From positions 1 to 64,000 of the forward strand of contig NZ_JXXK01000020.1 in NCBI RefSeq assembly GCF_000949455.1: a DNA stretch of 64,000 bases, in the 5' to 3' direction. The notes under the pieces are model-generated. The model was not told the DNA's origin. It saw nothing but the letters and a program-made list of their open reading frames with translations, and ran no database searches. A program made the position numbers and the translations under genes. Positions 33,804-43,650 of this stretch are shown piece after piece (the first letter of the stretch is position 1; each line of letters opens with the position of its first letter). Origin of the DNA: Ruthenibacterium lactatiformans (GTDB lineage Bacteria > Bacillota > Clostridia > Oscillospirales > Ruminococcaceae).

Positions 33804-35576
33804 TTATCGCTTGCCCGCTTGTTGTTTGGCTTTTTTGGCGTCTTTCTTTGCCTGCTTTTTGGCCCGGCGTGCCAGAACCTTGTTGTTCAGTGTGTCGAAG
33901 TCCTTGCCGGTACGGGCGCAATATTCTTTCAGTTCCCGAATGCGGACTTCCTCTGCCTTGCGACGGAGTTCTTCCTGCTCACGGCGCTCCAGCTCATAGG
34001 AGGGGATGTACTCGATGCCCTTGGCCTCGCATTCGGCACGATGGCGCTCCTGCAGATCATGGGTAATAGTATCCATCTTGTCCTCAATGTCAAAGAAGAA
34101 ACGGAAGAGGATGAAAGCCAGCACCCCCACCAGCAGCAAACTGCCCTGATAGGAAAAGTTGATCCAGGCGGTGGCGGCGGCAGGCTGATCCGCGTACAGA
34201 GCGATGCCCTCGGCGGATTCGCCAATCTTTTCGGGGGTGGCGTAGCCAGTGAGCATCAGGCCCAAGTTGAACAATCCCTGGCCGATACCTGCAGAAGCGG
34301 CAGTCACAAAACCAACCAGGGCACCGGTAGCGCCGTCACAGCGGATGCCAGTTTTCCATTCCACATGATCGATGGTGTCGCCCAGGAAGGAAAGATAGGT
34401 GTAAACGAAGGCCAGGTTGCCGATGCACATGACAGCGGTGCCGGCGTAGACAGGCAGGGTGTGACCGGCGTTGAGCAGGGCCACAGTGGAACCGACGATG
34501 GAGAAGATGGAGCAGACCCAGATGCTTCTGCGGCGGCCCAGCTTTTTGACGAGAGGAATCAGCAGGATGATGCCGGGGCCCATGGGGGACATGGCAATCA
34601 TCTGGAACTTTGCCTGGATGGCTGCGTACTGGCCGTAGGCATTGCCCTGCACAACCCAGCCGGAATAGTAGATCAGGGACATGTCGCGCAGATTGTTGAA
34701 CACCTGGTAGACCAGAATCAGGATAATCAGCAGAATCCAGTACCGGCTCTGAAGGCAGGCTTTGATTTGCTTGGCGAAGGGAGCCTCCGGTACAGCGGTG
34801 TGGGTCTCACTCAAAGCGGCATGGGTGCTGCGGCGCTCCTCGGTTACGCGTTCACGGGTATAGAAGTACTGCAGGAAGGTCAGCGGCACCGTGACGCAAC
34901 AGACAAGGGCCATGCAGGCCAGGTAACTCTGGCGGTAGTTGTCTCCCATCATGGCGCCCACCGAGGTCATGATCAGCGGGAAGAAGATGGAAATCATACC
35001 CACGCCCAGGTTTTTGGCCATCTGGCCGGCCATGGAATTGTTTTTGCGATGGTCTGTGTTGCGGCTGGACAGCGAGGCGGAAAGCTGATAGGCCATGTTC
35101 CACATGGTGTAGCCCACCGAGTAGAACAGGTTATAGGAGATGAAAATCCACACGGCCTGCAGCTGAGGGCTGGCAACCGGCACGCTGAACAGCATCAGGA
35201 TGCTGACCACCAGAATCGGCAAAGAAAGGAGAAACCAGGGCCGCAGTTTTCCCTGACGGCAGACAGTGGAGTCGATCAGGCGACTCATGAGAACATTGGT
35301 GGTGGCATCAATGACCTTGGTGAGCACCGGGAAGATGACCATGAAAATGGCAATCCATGCTCCGCGGGAAGCTGTAAAGCCCATGATGTCGGTCAGGTAT
35401 TGGTTGTAGTAGCTGTTGACGACCGAGTACATCAGCATGACGCCAAAGGGGCCGAAAACATAGCCCAGCCACATTTCTTTCGCACGGACGTTGGCTGATC
35501 GGATGCGGGAATTCCAGATGTTGCCCTTGAATGCGTTTGCCAGAACGCCTTTGTGGGCAGCGGTTTCAGTAGCCAT
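33804..35576 (-). CDS. GPH-family (glycoside-pentoside-hexuronide) symporter
   Basis: This 590-residue membrane protein has about twelve membrane helices in the first 480 residues and an extended charged, coiled C-terminus rich in Lys and Glu. The sequence near ATTNVLMSRLIDSTVCRQGKLRPW matches the D-x-x-x-G-x-x-R type signature loop of the GPH family. It probably imports the sugar or glycoside released by the local hydrolases, driven by a cation. It follows the glycosidase gene by 43 bases, with GGAGGAA on the minus strand. Confidence 0.88.
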   Translation of the reverse strand: MATETAAHKGVLANAFKGNIWNSRIRSANVRAKEMWLGYVFGPFGVMLMYSVVNSYYNQYLTDIMGFTASRGAWIAIFMVIFPVLTKVIDATTNVLMSRLIDSTVCRQGKLRPWFLLSLPILVVSILMLFSVPVASPQLQAVWIFISYNLFYSVGYTMWNMAYQLSASLSSRNTDHRKNNSMAGQMAKNLGVGMISIFFPLIMTSVGAMMGDNYRQSYLACMALVCCVTVPLTFLQYFYTRERVTEERRSTHAALSETHTAVPEAPFAKQIKACLQSRYWILLIILILVYQVFNNLRDMSLIYYSGWVVQGNAYGQYAAIQAKFQMIAMSPMGPGIILLIPLVKKLGRRRSIWVCSIFSIVGSTVALLNAGHTLPVYAGTAVMCIGNLAFVYTYLSFLGDTIDHVEWKTGIRCDGATGALVGFVTAASAGIGQGLFNLGLMLTGYATPEKIGESAEGIALYADQPAAATAWINFSYQGSLLLVGVLAFILFRFFFDIEDKMDTITHDLQERHRAECEAKGIEYIPSYELERREQEELRRKAEEVRIRELKEYCARTGKDFDTLNNKVLARRAKKQAKKDAKKAKQQAGKR

Positions 35577-35619
35577 GGGGTTCCTCCTTCATATTGATAC
35601 GGGTTTTATTGCGTCGTGC

Positions 35620-37596
35620 TCAAGTGGATTGTTCGAACACGATTGCTTCATAGTCCTGAAGAAGATCCAGCGTGAGGAGCAGTTCCTTCCCGGTCGTGCG
35701 GCAGACGACCTGTCCGCCGCGCAGAGTATGCACCGAGGAAAAGACCATATCAGGCAGTTTCAGGGATATGTCGTGTACCGGCACAGGATCTCGCCAGGCA
35801 GCGCCGCAGCAGCCTCCGGCGTTGATCAGCTGTACCACGGTACGTCCCTGCCCGGCAGCCAGAACGACCTCCACCATGGGGGAAAGGTCGGGCGCTACAC
35901 TCACGGCACCGCAGAGCTCAAACAGAACGTCCTGTAAGAATCGCAGGGGATTTTCGGTGCCCAGTGTTTCGCAGAGGGCCGCTCCCTTCCACGGCAGCCA
36001 AAGGCTTTGCCCGCTTCCGCAGAAGGTGCGCAGCAGACCGGGAATCTCCTCCCGCACATCGCCTACCCAGCATTCTTCCGGCGGGCCCAGAGGGCTTTCC
36101 GGAACAAGATGCAGCCAGGTCTGGGTATCCGGGCCGGGCTGTACCTTCCACAATTCCGGGCCGGGGTCCAGCCATGGAGTGCTGCGGCAGCTGGGAAAAT
36201 CGTCTGCCTGTTCAGGGGGAATCTCCCACATGGAAGAACGCAGTCCCTGACGGGTTTCGGTCACCTTTGCCCCGCCCAGGCAGGTCAAAGGGGCACTGCC
36301 TGGTCCCTGGGCTGTGGCCCCGGTGATCAGCAGGGTGCCGCCTGCCAGCACAAAGGCGTCCAGAGCACCGGCCTGAGACTCACTCAGCCGGGGGGCGTCC
36401 GGCAGGATGACCAGCGTTTTGCCGTTCAAAAGAGAGGTGTCTTTCAGCTCTGAAAGGGGCAACTCGTCAAAAGGAATGTGGCTTTCAGTAAGGATGCGTA
36501 CCCAGCCCATTTCCTCGGCACTCATGCGTTTCCAGCTGCCGCTATGGAGTATCACCGTCCGGGCCAGGCTGTGCAGGCCGGTCAGAATGCCGGCGTGCTG
36601 CTGATGGAAACGAAAAACTTCCCGGGTGGCCTTCAGCCCGGCGGTATCACGGGCTGCGTCCAGCGTGCCCATGAGGTAGAGGCTCACACAACCGGAATTG
36701 GCCAGGCTCTGCCATTGGCGCAGAGCCATAAGACCGGGCGGGGGAGCAATGTACCGGTGGGGAAAGCCCAGAAATCCCACACTGGCGGTATCGCTAGGAC
36801 GCGTCCGACCTGGCCCGGCGGCGATCCGGGCGTTGCTGGAAGCTTTGTACACCCAGTTGGGGCAGTCGTAATCCAGGCTTACCTCGCTGCGGGCAAAGTC
36901 TACTCCGTCCAGGGCCAGTTCAGGGTTCAGCTTTTTCAAGAAAGAGGTGAGTTTTGCTTTATGCTGCGCGCCGCAGCGGGCCAGAAAAGCAATGTAAGGG
37001 CCCATGGCTGGGTCGCGCAAGGAAAGCCCGGGGGCAAGAGAACGACCGGTGGCCTGTTGGTACAGGGTTCGGCAGCGTTCACACTGGCAAACACCGTGGA
37101 CCTTGCCATCGTAATCGGTGATGAAAAAGCTGCTCATATTGCAGTACAGCCCATCGAAAGGATGGGTGGTAAACAACTCTTCCAGCACCTGGAACATGGC
37201 TTCGTTCTGGTAGTCGCTGTTGGGGCAGACGCTGACGTAACCGTGGTAGTCTACGATACTGCCGTCTCCCAAACGGGCGGCCCAGCCGGGATGCTGCTCA
37301 TATACATCCCGGCGGATGCGGGAAAAGTCGGTACGTGCAATGACCCGGATGCCATGCCGGTGGCAGGCGTCCACCATTTCCAGCAGGCTGTTTCCAGTGA
37401 TATACCGGCTTCTGGGCTGAAAATCCAGTTTGGTGGGGTAGCTGGCGATGATGCCTGCTGCGTTGAGATTGACCACTGTTGCGCCGAAACTTTCCAGACT
37501 GCGGGCAAATCTTTCGGCATCCATCTCTGCCATGGCTCGTTCAGGCAGGTTGGTCTGTACCATACGCCAAGGGGTATCCTGCCACCAGTGCGCCAT
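35620..37596 (-). CDS. GHL6-like putative glycoside hydrolase
   Basis: This 658-residue protein lacks a signal peptide. The N-terminal 330 residues form a TIM-barrel-like domain (FARSLESFGATVVNLNAAG, then HRHGIRVIARTDFSRIR and FDGLYCNMSS) with a Cys motif CQCERC. The C-terminal half resembles the trimerisation part of beta-galactosidases of the GH42 type (HAGILTGLHSLARTVILH). It most resembles hypothetical glycosyl hydrolase family 6. A substrate cannot be set; it starts the minus operon, just upstream of the AraC regulator. Confidence 0.75.
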   Translation of the reverse strand: MAHWWQDTPWRMVQTNLPERAMAEMDAERFARSLESFGATVVNLNAAGIIASYPTKLDFQPRSRYITGNSLLEMVDACHRHGIRVIARTDFSRIRRDVYEQHPGWAARLGDGSIVDYHGYVSVCPNSDYQNEAMFQVLEELFTTHPFDGLYCNMSSFFITDYDGKVHGVCQCERCRTLYQQATGRSLAPGLSLRDPAMGPYIAFLARCGAQHKAKLTSFLKKLNPELALDGVDFARSEVSLDYDCPNWVYKASSNARIAAGPGRTRPSDTASVGFLGFPHRYIAPPPGLMALRQWQSLANSGCVSLYLMGTLDAARDTAGLKATREVFRFHQQHAGILTGLHSLARTVILHSGSWKRMSAEEMGWVRILTESHIPFDELPLSELKDTSLLNGKTLVILPDAPRLSESQAGALDAFVLAGGTLLITGATAQGPGSAPLTCLGGAKVTETRQGLRSSMWEIPPEQADDFPSCRSTPWLDPGPELWKVQPGPDTQTWLHLVPESPLGPPEECWVGDVREEIPGLLRTFCGSGQSLWLPWKGAALCETLGTENPLRFLQDVLFELCGAVSVAPDLSPMVEVVLAAGQGRTVVQLINAGGCCGAAWRDPVPVHDISLKLPDMVFSSVHTLRGGQVVCRTTGKELLLTLDLLQDYEAIVFEQST

Positions 37597-37630
37597 ATGA
37601 TTTCCTCCTTTTTGGTAATTCGCCGTGGAT

Positions 37631-37660
37631 TTGACAAAATCCCTTGGCTATGGTTTGATA
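37631..37660 (+). promoter_or_regulatory. Candidate promoter of the AraC regulator gene
   Basis: TTGACA (37631-37636) is followed at about 18 bases by TTGATA (37655-37660) in an AT-rich stretch. The AraC-type gene begins 38 bases further on. The same 102-base gap must hold the divergent promoter for the glycosidase operon. Confidence 0.55.
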
Positions 37661-37698
37661 AATATAAAAAATTGCTTCGTTTTTGGGAGGTGCCTGAC

Positions 37699-38913
37699 GT
37701 GCAGGAACGCATCCGTTTGTATCTTGACCTGATCGCGTGCAGCCAGCCGCTTTTATACTGGCGATACGACGCCAAGGGAAATCTGCTGGAAAGCACATGC
37801 CCGACCGAGAAGATGCTGGACGATGTCTTTCGCGCAACGGGGGCACTGGACGAGGCTCTGCACAATGAGTCGGGTCTGCCCATGATTCTGGGCAGCAACT
37901 CGTTGCTGCGGTGGATCGCGGAGCGGAACGCCGGCGAAACGGATGACGTCTCGCTGCATGTGCTGGGACCGTTTTTCGCCAATGAGGTGCGCACCGAAGG
38001 GGTAAAGTGGTTTGTCCGCCAGGCCCATCTCTCCGACTCGGAACCGTGGAACCGGGCTTTGACGGATACACTGCTGTCCCTGCCGGCGCTATCGGTACAG
38101 TTTTACTGTCAGTACGCACTGATGCTGCACTTCCTGCTTACCGGGAATCGGGTGACGGTGGGAGAAATCCAGTATTCACTGGAAGGAATGGAAGCGGTGC
38201 CCGCCGATTTTTCCAACCTGAAAATCCATACCAAGCCCAAAGACCGCAAGGAGGTTTATCGGTTGGAGCGGGCGCTGCTCAACGCTGTGCGGGAAGGTGA
38301 TGTGGAGGGCGTTTCGGCGATGTCCCTTGCGGGACACACCGCGCGGGTACGACAGTATACCAACGACCCTCTTCGCAATATGCAGATCGCCTGTACCACT
38401 TTCGTTACTTTGTGTACCCGCGCCGCCATCGAAGGCGGACTTTCCACGACCATGAGCTACTCGCTGGGAGATGCTTACATCAAAAGTATCTTTTTGGCTA
38501 AGAGCAGTGCCGAGGTACAGGACATCAAAGACCAGATGTATCGGGATTTTATTACCCGGGTGCATAACTGCCGGCACAATCCCGAATACTCCAATATGGT
38601 GCAAAGTTGCTGCGATTACATTGAATTACATGTTGCGGAGCCTTTGAGTATCGAAACTTTAGCGGCTCGAATGGGCTATGCAAAGTATTATCTCTCTACC
38701 CGGTTCAAAAAGGAAACGGGGGTCTCGGTGGGAAACTACATCAAGTTTGCTCGCATTGAGAGGGCGAAGCTCTTGTTGGCAACAACGGACAAAGATATTG
38801 CCGAGATTGCCGAAGAGACAGGATTTGCGTCCCGTAGCTTTTTCTCCAACACGTTTAAGCGCTGTTTAGGAATGACTCCGGCAGCCTACCGCCGGAATAT
38901 GGCCAGCATGTGA
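37699..38913 (+). CDS. AraC-family transcription regulator
   Basis: This 404-residue regulator has a long N-terminal sensor region and a C-terminal AraC DNA-binding domain (last 100 residues): LSIETLAARMGYAKYYLSTR is the first helix-turn-helix and IAEIAEETGFASRSFFSNTF the second. GTG 37699 follows GGGAGGTG by seven bases. The frame is open for 1.2 kb further upstream, but that part is antisense to the glycosidase gene. It lies between the two divergent operons and probably activates both in response to a sugar. Confidence 0.88.
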   Translation: MQERIRLYLDLIACSQPLLYWRYDAKGNLLESTCPTEKMLDDVFRATGALDEALHNESGLPMILGSNSLLRWIAERNAGETDDVSLHVLGPFFANEVRTEGVKWFVRQAHLSDSEPWNRALTDTLLSLPALSVQFYCQYALMLHFLLTGNRVTVGEIQYSLEGMEAVPADFSNLKIHTKPKDRKEVYRLERALLNAVREGDVEGVSAMSLAGHTARVRQYTNDPLRNMQIACTTFVTLCTRAAIEGGLSTTMSYSLGDAYIKSIFLAKSSAEVQDIKDQMYRDFITRVHNCRHNPEYSNMVQSCCDYIELHVAEPLSIETLAARMGYAKYYLSTRFKKETGVSVGNYIKFARIERAKLLLATTDKDIAEIAEETGFASRSFFSNTFKRCLGMTPAAYRRNMASM

Positions 38914-38985
38914 CTATCCCAAAACAACATCCGTCTGTGATGCAGGGGCGGATGCCCTTGGTTTCGACACGTTTACTGTAACACA

Positions 38986-39022
38986 AAAACAGGAGACTGG
39001 ATATTTCCAGTCTCCTGTTTTT
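38986..39022 (+). terminator. Intrinsic terminator after the AraC gene
   Basis: AAAACAGGAGACTGG (38986-39000) pairs perfectly with CCAGTCTCCTGTTTT (39007-39021) and runs into T residues. It is symmetric and may work in both directions. Confidence 0.92.
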
Positions 39023-39053
39023 GTTTCTGAATTTCATTTATTCTTCTATTGTG

Positions 39054-39127
39054 TATAATGCAGAAACATTATATCGAATCCAGAACTATCAAAGAGCCTG
39101 TTTGACCTGCTACAATACAATGCAGAA
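39054..39127 (+). promoter_or_regulatory. Candidate promoter and direct repeats of the GH2 operon
   Basis: TATAAT (39054-39059) is a good -10 with a weak AT-rich -35. The motif AATGCAGAAA occurs at 39057-39066 and again at 39118-39127, 61 bases apart. The repeat could be a site for the AraC regulator, but other promoter choices (for example TTGACC at 39102) exist. Confidence 0.45.
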
Positions 39128-39189
39128 AGCTGGCATGGCGCGGAGCCGTCACCGGAAACAGGATATTTAGCCAGGAAAGGAATGTACAT

Positions 39190-41403
39190 ATGAGAAAAAA
39201 AGAAACGCTGGCCACTGGCTGGTATTTCATGCGCCAGGATGTTGGTGCCGCACTGACACTGGCCCATGGAAGCGCTGTGGTTTTACCCCATACCTGGAAC
39301 GCCGAAGATGGAACCGACGGTGGCAACGATTACTACCGGGGAAGCTGCTGGTATGTAAAGAAATTTGAGGTCCCGGTCCTGGTCGGGTCGGAGGAACTTT
39401 GGGCAGAGTTTGAAGGGATTGCCATGACAGCAGAGGTATTCTGCAACGGCAAAAGTCTGGCCACCCATGCAGGCGGCTATTCCACCTTTCGGGTGAATTT
39501 GACACCGGTGCTTCAGCATGGAGAAAATCTGCTGGCTGTCAGGGTGGACAATAGCGAAAATGATACCGTATATCCCCAGAAGGCCGATTTTACCTTCTAC
39601 GGAGGCATTTACCGTCCGGTGCATTTTATTACCGTCCCCAAAGCTCACTTTGCCCTGGGGTACCATGGCAGCACTGCACTGAAGGTGACGCCAGATGTGG
39701 ACTTGCATTGTCGCCGCGCCAGGATCACGGTGGAAGCCTTTGCGGAAAACGCAGAAGGGGAGACGGTGACCTTCTCCGGCGCAGGACAGACCTTCTGCGC
39801 GACGGTGGAGGCGGGACTGGCCAAGAGTGTGTTCGTGATTGAAAATGTCCATCTATGGGATGGCGTGGAAGATCCTTATCTTTATACGCTCACCGCAAGC
39901 CTTTCCAGCGGGGACAGCATTTCGGCTCAATTTGGCTGCCGGACGATCGGGTTTGATGCCGAAAAAGGATTTATACTGAACGGTCGGCCGTATCGTCTGT
40001 GCGGCGCTGCCCGGCACCAGGACCGCCAGAGGATTGGCAGCGCACTGACGGATGCGGAACACGATGAGGATATGGCTCTTTTGCGAGAGATGGGGGCCAA
40101 TACGGTGCGGTTGGCCCACTATCAGCATGCGCAGCACTTTTATGACCTGTGCGATACGTACGGCATGATTGTGTGGGCGGAGATCCCTTACATTACAAAA
40201 CATATGGAGAATGGTCGGGCAAATACCATCTCCCAGATGACGGAGCTCATCGTACAAAATTACAACCATCCTTCCATCGTCTGCTGGGGACTGTCCAACG
40301 AGATCACTGCTTCCGGCGGTGTCACCCCCAATATGGTAGAAAACCACAAGGAACTCAACGATCTCTGTCACCGGCTGGATCCCACCCGGCCTACGACGAT
40401 GGCTCACGCGTTCATGCTGGATATGGACGACCCCTTTGTACGGGTGACAGATATCCGCAGCTATAACCTCTATTATGGCTGGTATCTGGGGGAGCTGGAA
40501 CAAAATGATCAATTCTTTGATGACTTTCATCGAAAGTATCCCCGGGAGGTTATTGGGCTGTCGGAGTACGGCGCTGACGCCAACCCTGCCTACCAGAATG
40601 GTCACCCGGAAAAGGGCGACTGGAGCGAACCCTACCAGGCCTTGTACCACGAACACATGCTTGCCATGTGGTCAAAGCGCCCTTACATCTGGGCTATGCA
40701 TTGCTGGAATATGTTTGACTTTGCCGCTGACGGTCGCAATGAGGGCGGAAAACCGGGTCAGAACCAGAAAGGTCTGGTAACATTCGACCGCCGCACCAAA
40801 AAGGATGCGTTCTACATTTACAAGGCCTACCTGAGCAAAGAGCCTTTCGTACATCTGTGCGGCCGGCGTTACATCGACCGGCCGGAGGACGTTACCGAGG
40901 TTAAGGTATACTCCAATCAGAGCAGTGTCACTTTGCTTGTGGATGGCCGAGAGCTGGAAACCAGGAAGGGGGACAAGATTTTTATCTTCCAGGTCCCCTT
41001 GACCGGGGAGCATACCATTGAGGCCCGCAGCGGCGAGCTTGCCGATTCGATTACCGTCCGCAAGGTGGATCAGGCAAATCCCGCCTACCGGGTTGAGGGT
41101 GGCGAGGTGGTCAACTGGTTCGACCGCCCGGACGAAGTCCTGCGGGAAGGGTATTACTCCATTCTGGACACCATGGAGGAAATCCGGAAAAGCCCTGCCG
41201 GTGCAGGACTGCTGGCCCGAATGATGGCCAAGGTTGCCGCCGGATATGGCGATGTAGCCAGGAGTGTCACCTTGCCCGAAGCGGTGCGGCGCCAGATGGA
41301 TCAAATGCCTTTGGAAAAATTGCTGAAACAGGCGGGAAAGACGGTCACTCCCGCTATGGTCAAACAGCTCAACGCAGCGCTCAACCAGATTCCAAAAGCC
41401 TGA
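39190..41403 (+). CDS. GH2 beta-galactosidase/glucuronidase-family glycosidase
   Basis: This 737-residue enzyme has a GH2 sugar-binding N-terminus (DYYRGSCWYVKKFEVP), an immunoglobulin-like domain and a TIM barrel. The general acid/base is Glu371 in WGLSNEI and the nucleophile Glu459 in LSEYGAD. It has no signal peptide and acts in the cytoplasm. A C-terminal extension after about residue 600 carries charged helices. AGGAAAGGA precedes ATG 39190. It begins a ten-gene operon. Whether it prefers galactosides or glucuronides cannot be read safely. Confidence 0.9.
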   Translation: MRKKETLATGWYFMRQDVGAALTLAHGSAVVLPHTWNAEDGTDGGNDYYRGSCWYVKKFEVPVLVGSEELWAEFEGIAMTAEVFCNGKSLATHAGGYSTFRVNLTPVLQHGENLLAVRVDNSENDTVYPQKADFTFYGGIYRPVHFITVPKAHFALGYHGSTALKVTPDVDLHCRRARITVEAFAENAEGETVTFSGAGQTFCATVEAGLAKSVFVIENVHLWDGVEDPYLYTLTASLSSGDSISAQFGCRTIGFDAEKGFILNGRPYRLCGAARHQDRQRIGSALTDAEHDEDMALLREMGANTVRLAHYQHAQHFYDLCDTYGMIVWAEIPYITKHMENGRANTISQMTELIVQNYNHPSIVCWGLSNEITASGGVTPNMVENHKELNDLCHRLDPTRPTTMAHAFMLDMDDPFVRVTDIRSYNLYYGWYLGELEQNDQFFDDFHRKYPREVIGLSEYGADANPAYQNGHPEKGDWSEPYQALYHEHMLAMWSKRPYIWAMHCWNMFDFAADGRNEGGKPGQNQKGLVTFDRRTKKDAFYIYKAYLSKEPFVHLCGRRYIDRPEDVTEVKVYSNQSSVTLLVDGRELETRKGDKIFIFQVPLTGEHTIEARSGELADSITVRKVDQANPAYRVEGGEVVNWFDRPDEVLREGYYSILDTMEEIRKSPAGAGLLARMMAKVAAGYGDVARSVTLPEAVRRQMDQMPLEKLLKQAGKTVTPAMVKQLNAALNQIPKA

Positions 41404-41419
41404 ACAGGAGATGTCTGAT

Positions 41420-42382
41420 ATGCCTCACTTCGCCTACCGCGCTGAACTGAAAGGTCCCGGCCCGCTGGATAAGGTGGACTTTTCCAATCCGGCGCTGGCT
41501 CCGCTGATACGGATGACCGCCTCCAATCTGCAAAGGGAAGCCCGTGAGTGGGCTGCTGCCCCGCCGCCGGGGGTGCAGGTACGACGGCAGGAGATCCCGG
41601 TACCCGGAGCCCCTGACCTGCCTTGTTATGTGGTGGAACCCCGGGAGGAAAGGTCCCCTGTCGGATTGCTCTACTGCCATGGCGGTGCCTTTTTCCTGCC
41701 GGTTCAGGCTGCTGCGCTGCGGTTGGCTGCCAGGTATGCGGCGGCGCTGGGGGCGCGGGTGGTGCTGCCGGAATATCGCCTGCTGCCCGACTTCCGGGCT
41801 CCGGCGGCTTTCTGGGACTGTTTGGCCGCATGGGCTGCGCTGAATGAAGGCCGGTTCGGTCCTGTGGGAACAACCTTGCTTTATGGCGAAAGTGCCGGCG
41901 GCGCCTTGGCTGCGGGGGTGGCATTGTACGCACGGGACCACGGTCTGCTCCGGCCCGGGGGAATAAGCCTGATTTACCCGGTGCTGGACGACCTGCGGGG
42001 AAGCTATCCTTCCCGCCGTAGCTGCGATGGAGCTGCCTGGACACTGCGGTCAGAACGGTTCATGTGGCAGGCCTATCTGCCCGATCCTGCGGCCATGAGG
42101 GAACTGGAAGCCTACCTGGTGCCTATGCGAGCCACCGACGTGGGCGGCCTGCCTTCGGTGTATATCGAACCTCAGGAGTTTGATATCCTTCGGGACGAGG
42201 CGTTGGCTTTTGCCCAAAGGCTGGAGGAAGCGGGCGTACCGGTGAGCAGAAACCTCATCCAAGGCTCTTACCACGGATTCGATGCCGATACACATAACCC
42301 TTTTGTGCGCAGAGTTATAACCCAGCGTCTGGAGGCTTTGCGTTTGATGCTGGATAACAAAGGAGTGGAAGAAAATCTATGA
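41420..42382 (+). CDS. Alpha/beta hydrolase (HSL-type esterase)
   Basis: This 320-residue esterase has the oxyanion motif CHGGAFF, the nucleophile Ser in YGESAGGA, an acidic residue in the EPQEFDILRDEA region and a His in SYHGFD. AGGAG lies nine bases before ATG 41420; ATG 41411 is too close. It may remove acyl groups from decorated sugars. The stop overlaps the DUF1116 start (ATGA). Confidence 0.88.
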   Translation: MPHFAYRAELKGPGPLDKVDFSNPALAPLIRMTASNLQREAREWAAAPPPGVQVRRQEIPVPGAPDLPCYVVEPREERSPVGLLYCHGGAFFLPVQAAALRLAARYAAALGARVVLPEYRLLPDFRAPAAFWDCLAAWAALNEGRFGPVGTTLLYGESAGGALAAGVALYARDHGLLRPGGISLIYPVLDDLRGSYPSRRSCDGAAWTLRSERFMWQAYLPDPAAMRELEAYLVPMRATDVGGLPSVYIEPQEFDILRDEALAFAQRLEEAGVPVSRNLIQGSYHGFDADTHNPFVRRVITQRLEALRLMLDNKGVEENL

Positions 42383-43638
42383 CAATCGAACAAAAAGTAA
42401 ATGACGCCAACAATAAGGTGATGAATATCCTACTGCACGGCCGCCCTGTTTGGCAGGACGTATGCCCGGCGGGGGAAGTGATTCCTGGCATGACGCCGCA
42501 GACGATTCTGGTCCCGGGACCGCCCCTGCCTTTTGAGCAGATTACCACACCCATCCGCACTTCCATCTGCGGTGCTGCCGTCCATGAAGGACTGGCCTCT
42601 ACAACGGAAGAAGCCTGGAACATGGTTCTGGACGGCCGCCTGACCATTGAACCGGCTCAAAACCATGCTTGCGGATGTGCCGCCTGCATGGTGGTATCGG
42701 CCAGCATGCCGGTGATCGTAGCACGGGACCCGGTATTTGGCGGAGAGGGTTACGCGCCGATTCATCCCGGCCCCAATCCAAAGACCTTGCGATGGGGGTT
42801 GTATGATGCCGAGGTGGAACGGGATTTGCGCTGGATGCGGGACAAATTCGGCCCTGCATTGGGCCAGGCCGTGCGTGCTGCCGGCGGCATTGACATCGTC
42901 AACGTGCTGGCAAAGACTGCCGGCATGGGGGACGAAAACCATAACCGCCAACCGGCGGCATCCATGTATCTGGCGCTGCAGCTGATCCCACCGTTTTTGA
43001 CGGTGGATCATCCGGAACGGGATGAAATGATCCGGTTCCTGGCACAGAACGACCGCTTTTTCCTGCATGTGATGATGGCAGGGGTGGAAGCATTGACCGT
43101 CGAGGCCAAGAAGGTGCCTCTTTCCACTGTGATGGCAGGGATGGGAGGCAACGGTGTGCTTTTTGGTATCCAGATGGCAGGCACCGGTAACCGGTGGTAT
43201 ACCGCTCCTGCGCCGGTCATTGAAGGAATGTTCCTCAAACCCACCACAACAAAGGAGGATCTGCTGGGCTACCTGGGAGACAGCTGTGTGACGGAGGTCT
43301 ATGGTTTGGGCGGTATGTCCTCCATTGCGGGGCCGGCCTATGCCCGATTTACCGGAGCCAGCTTTGCCGAGGCGCAGGACCGTACTGAGAAGGCTCGGGC
43401 TGTCAGCCTGGGTGAACATACCTTCGCCCCCATCCCTTGGGATGATTACCGTGGATTCCCGGTGGGAATCGATGCCCGCAAAGTGGTGGGATATAATATT
43501 CTGCCGATCAGCCATGGCGGTTCGGCCCTTAAAACCGGCGGTCAAGCCGGAGCAGGTGCAGCAGAACTGCCCTTGGACTGCTTTAAGGCAGCGCTGCGAG
43601 GCATCCGGGACCAGGCCCTGGAAAACCAACAGGCGTGA
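42379..43638 (+). CDS. DUF1116 protein (YlbE/AllG-like)
   Basis: This 419-residue protein belongs to DUF1116: VPGPPLPFEQITTPIRTSICGAA-type opening, CGCAACMVVSASMPVIVARDP, and a PISHGGSALKTGGQAGAGA end. In E. coli the homologue YlbE works with FdrA and YlbF in oxamate transcarbamylation. Here it overlaps the esterase gene and precedes fdrA by 12 bases. YlbF (DUF2877) is not present, so the reaction may differ. Confidence 0.88.
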   Translation: MTIEQKVNDANNKVMNILLHGRPVWQDVCPAGEVIPGMTPQTILVPGPPLPFEQITTPIRTSICGAAVHEGLASTTEEAWNMVLDGRLTIEPAQNHACGCAACMVVSASMPVIVARDPVFGGEGYAPIHPGPNPKTLRWGLYDAEVERDLRWMRDKFGPALGQAVRAAGGIDIVNVLAKTAGMGDENHNRQPAASMYLALQLIPPFLTVDHPERDEMIRFLAQNDRFFLHVMMAGVEALTVEAKKVPLSTVMAGMGGNGVLFGIQMAGTGNRWYTAPAPVIEGMFLKPTTTKEDLLGYLGDSCVTEVYGLGGMSSIAGPAYARFTGASFAEAQDRTEKARAVSLGEHTFAPIPWDDYRGFPVGIDARKVVGYNILPISHGGSALKTGGQAGAGAAELPLDCFKAALRGIRDQALENQQA

Positions 43639-43650
43639 AAGGAGCCGACA

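Noticed and set aside
33819..35498. 559-codon plus-strand frame
   Set aside because: It is opposite the GPH symporter gene, is rich in His, Gln and Gly in the way that antisense of GC-rich membrane genes is, and has no ribosome site.
36478..37698. Long open frame upstream of and continuous with the AraC gene (811 codons in all)
   Set aside because: This part is exactly antisense to the GHL6-like glycosidase, has no ribosome site at 36478, and its protein shows no domain. The AraC protein starts properly at GTG 37699.
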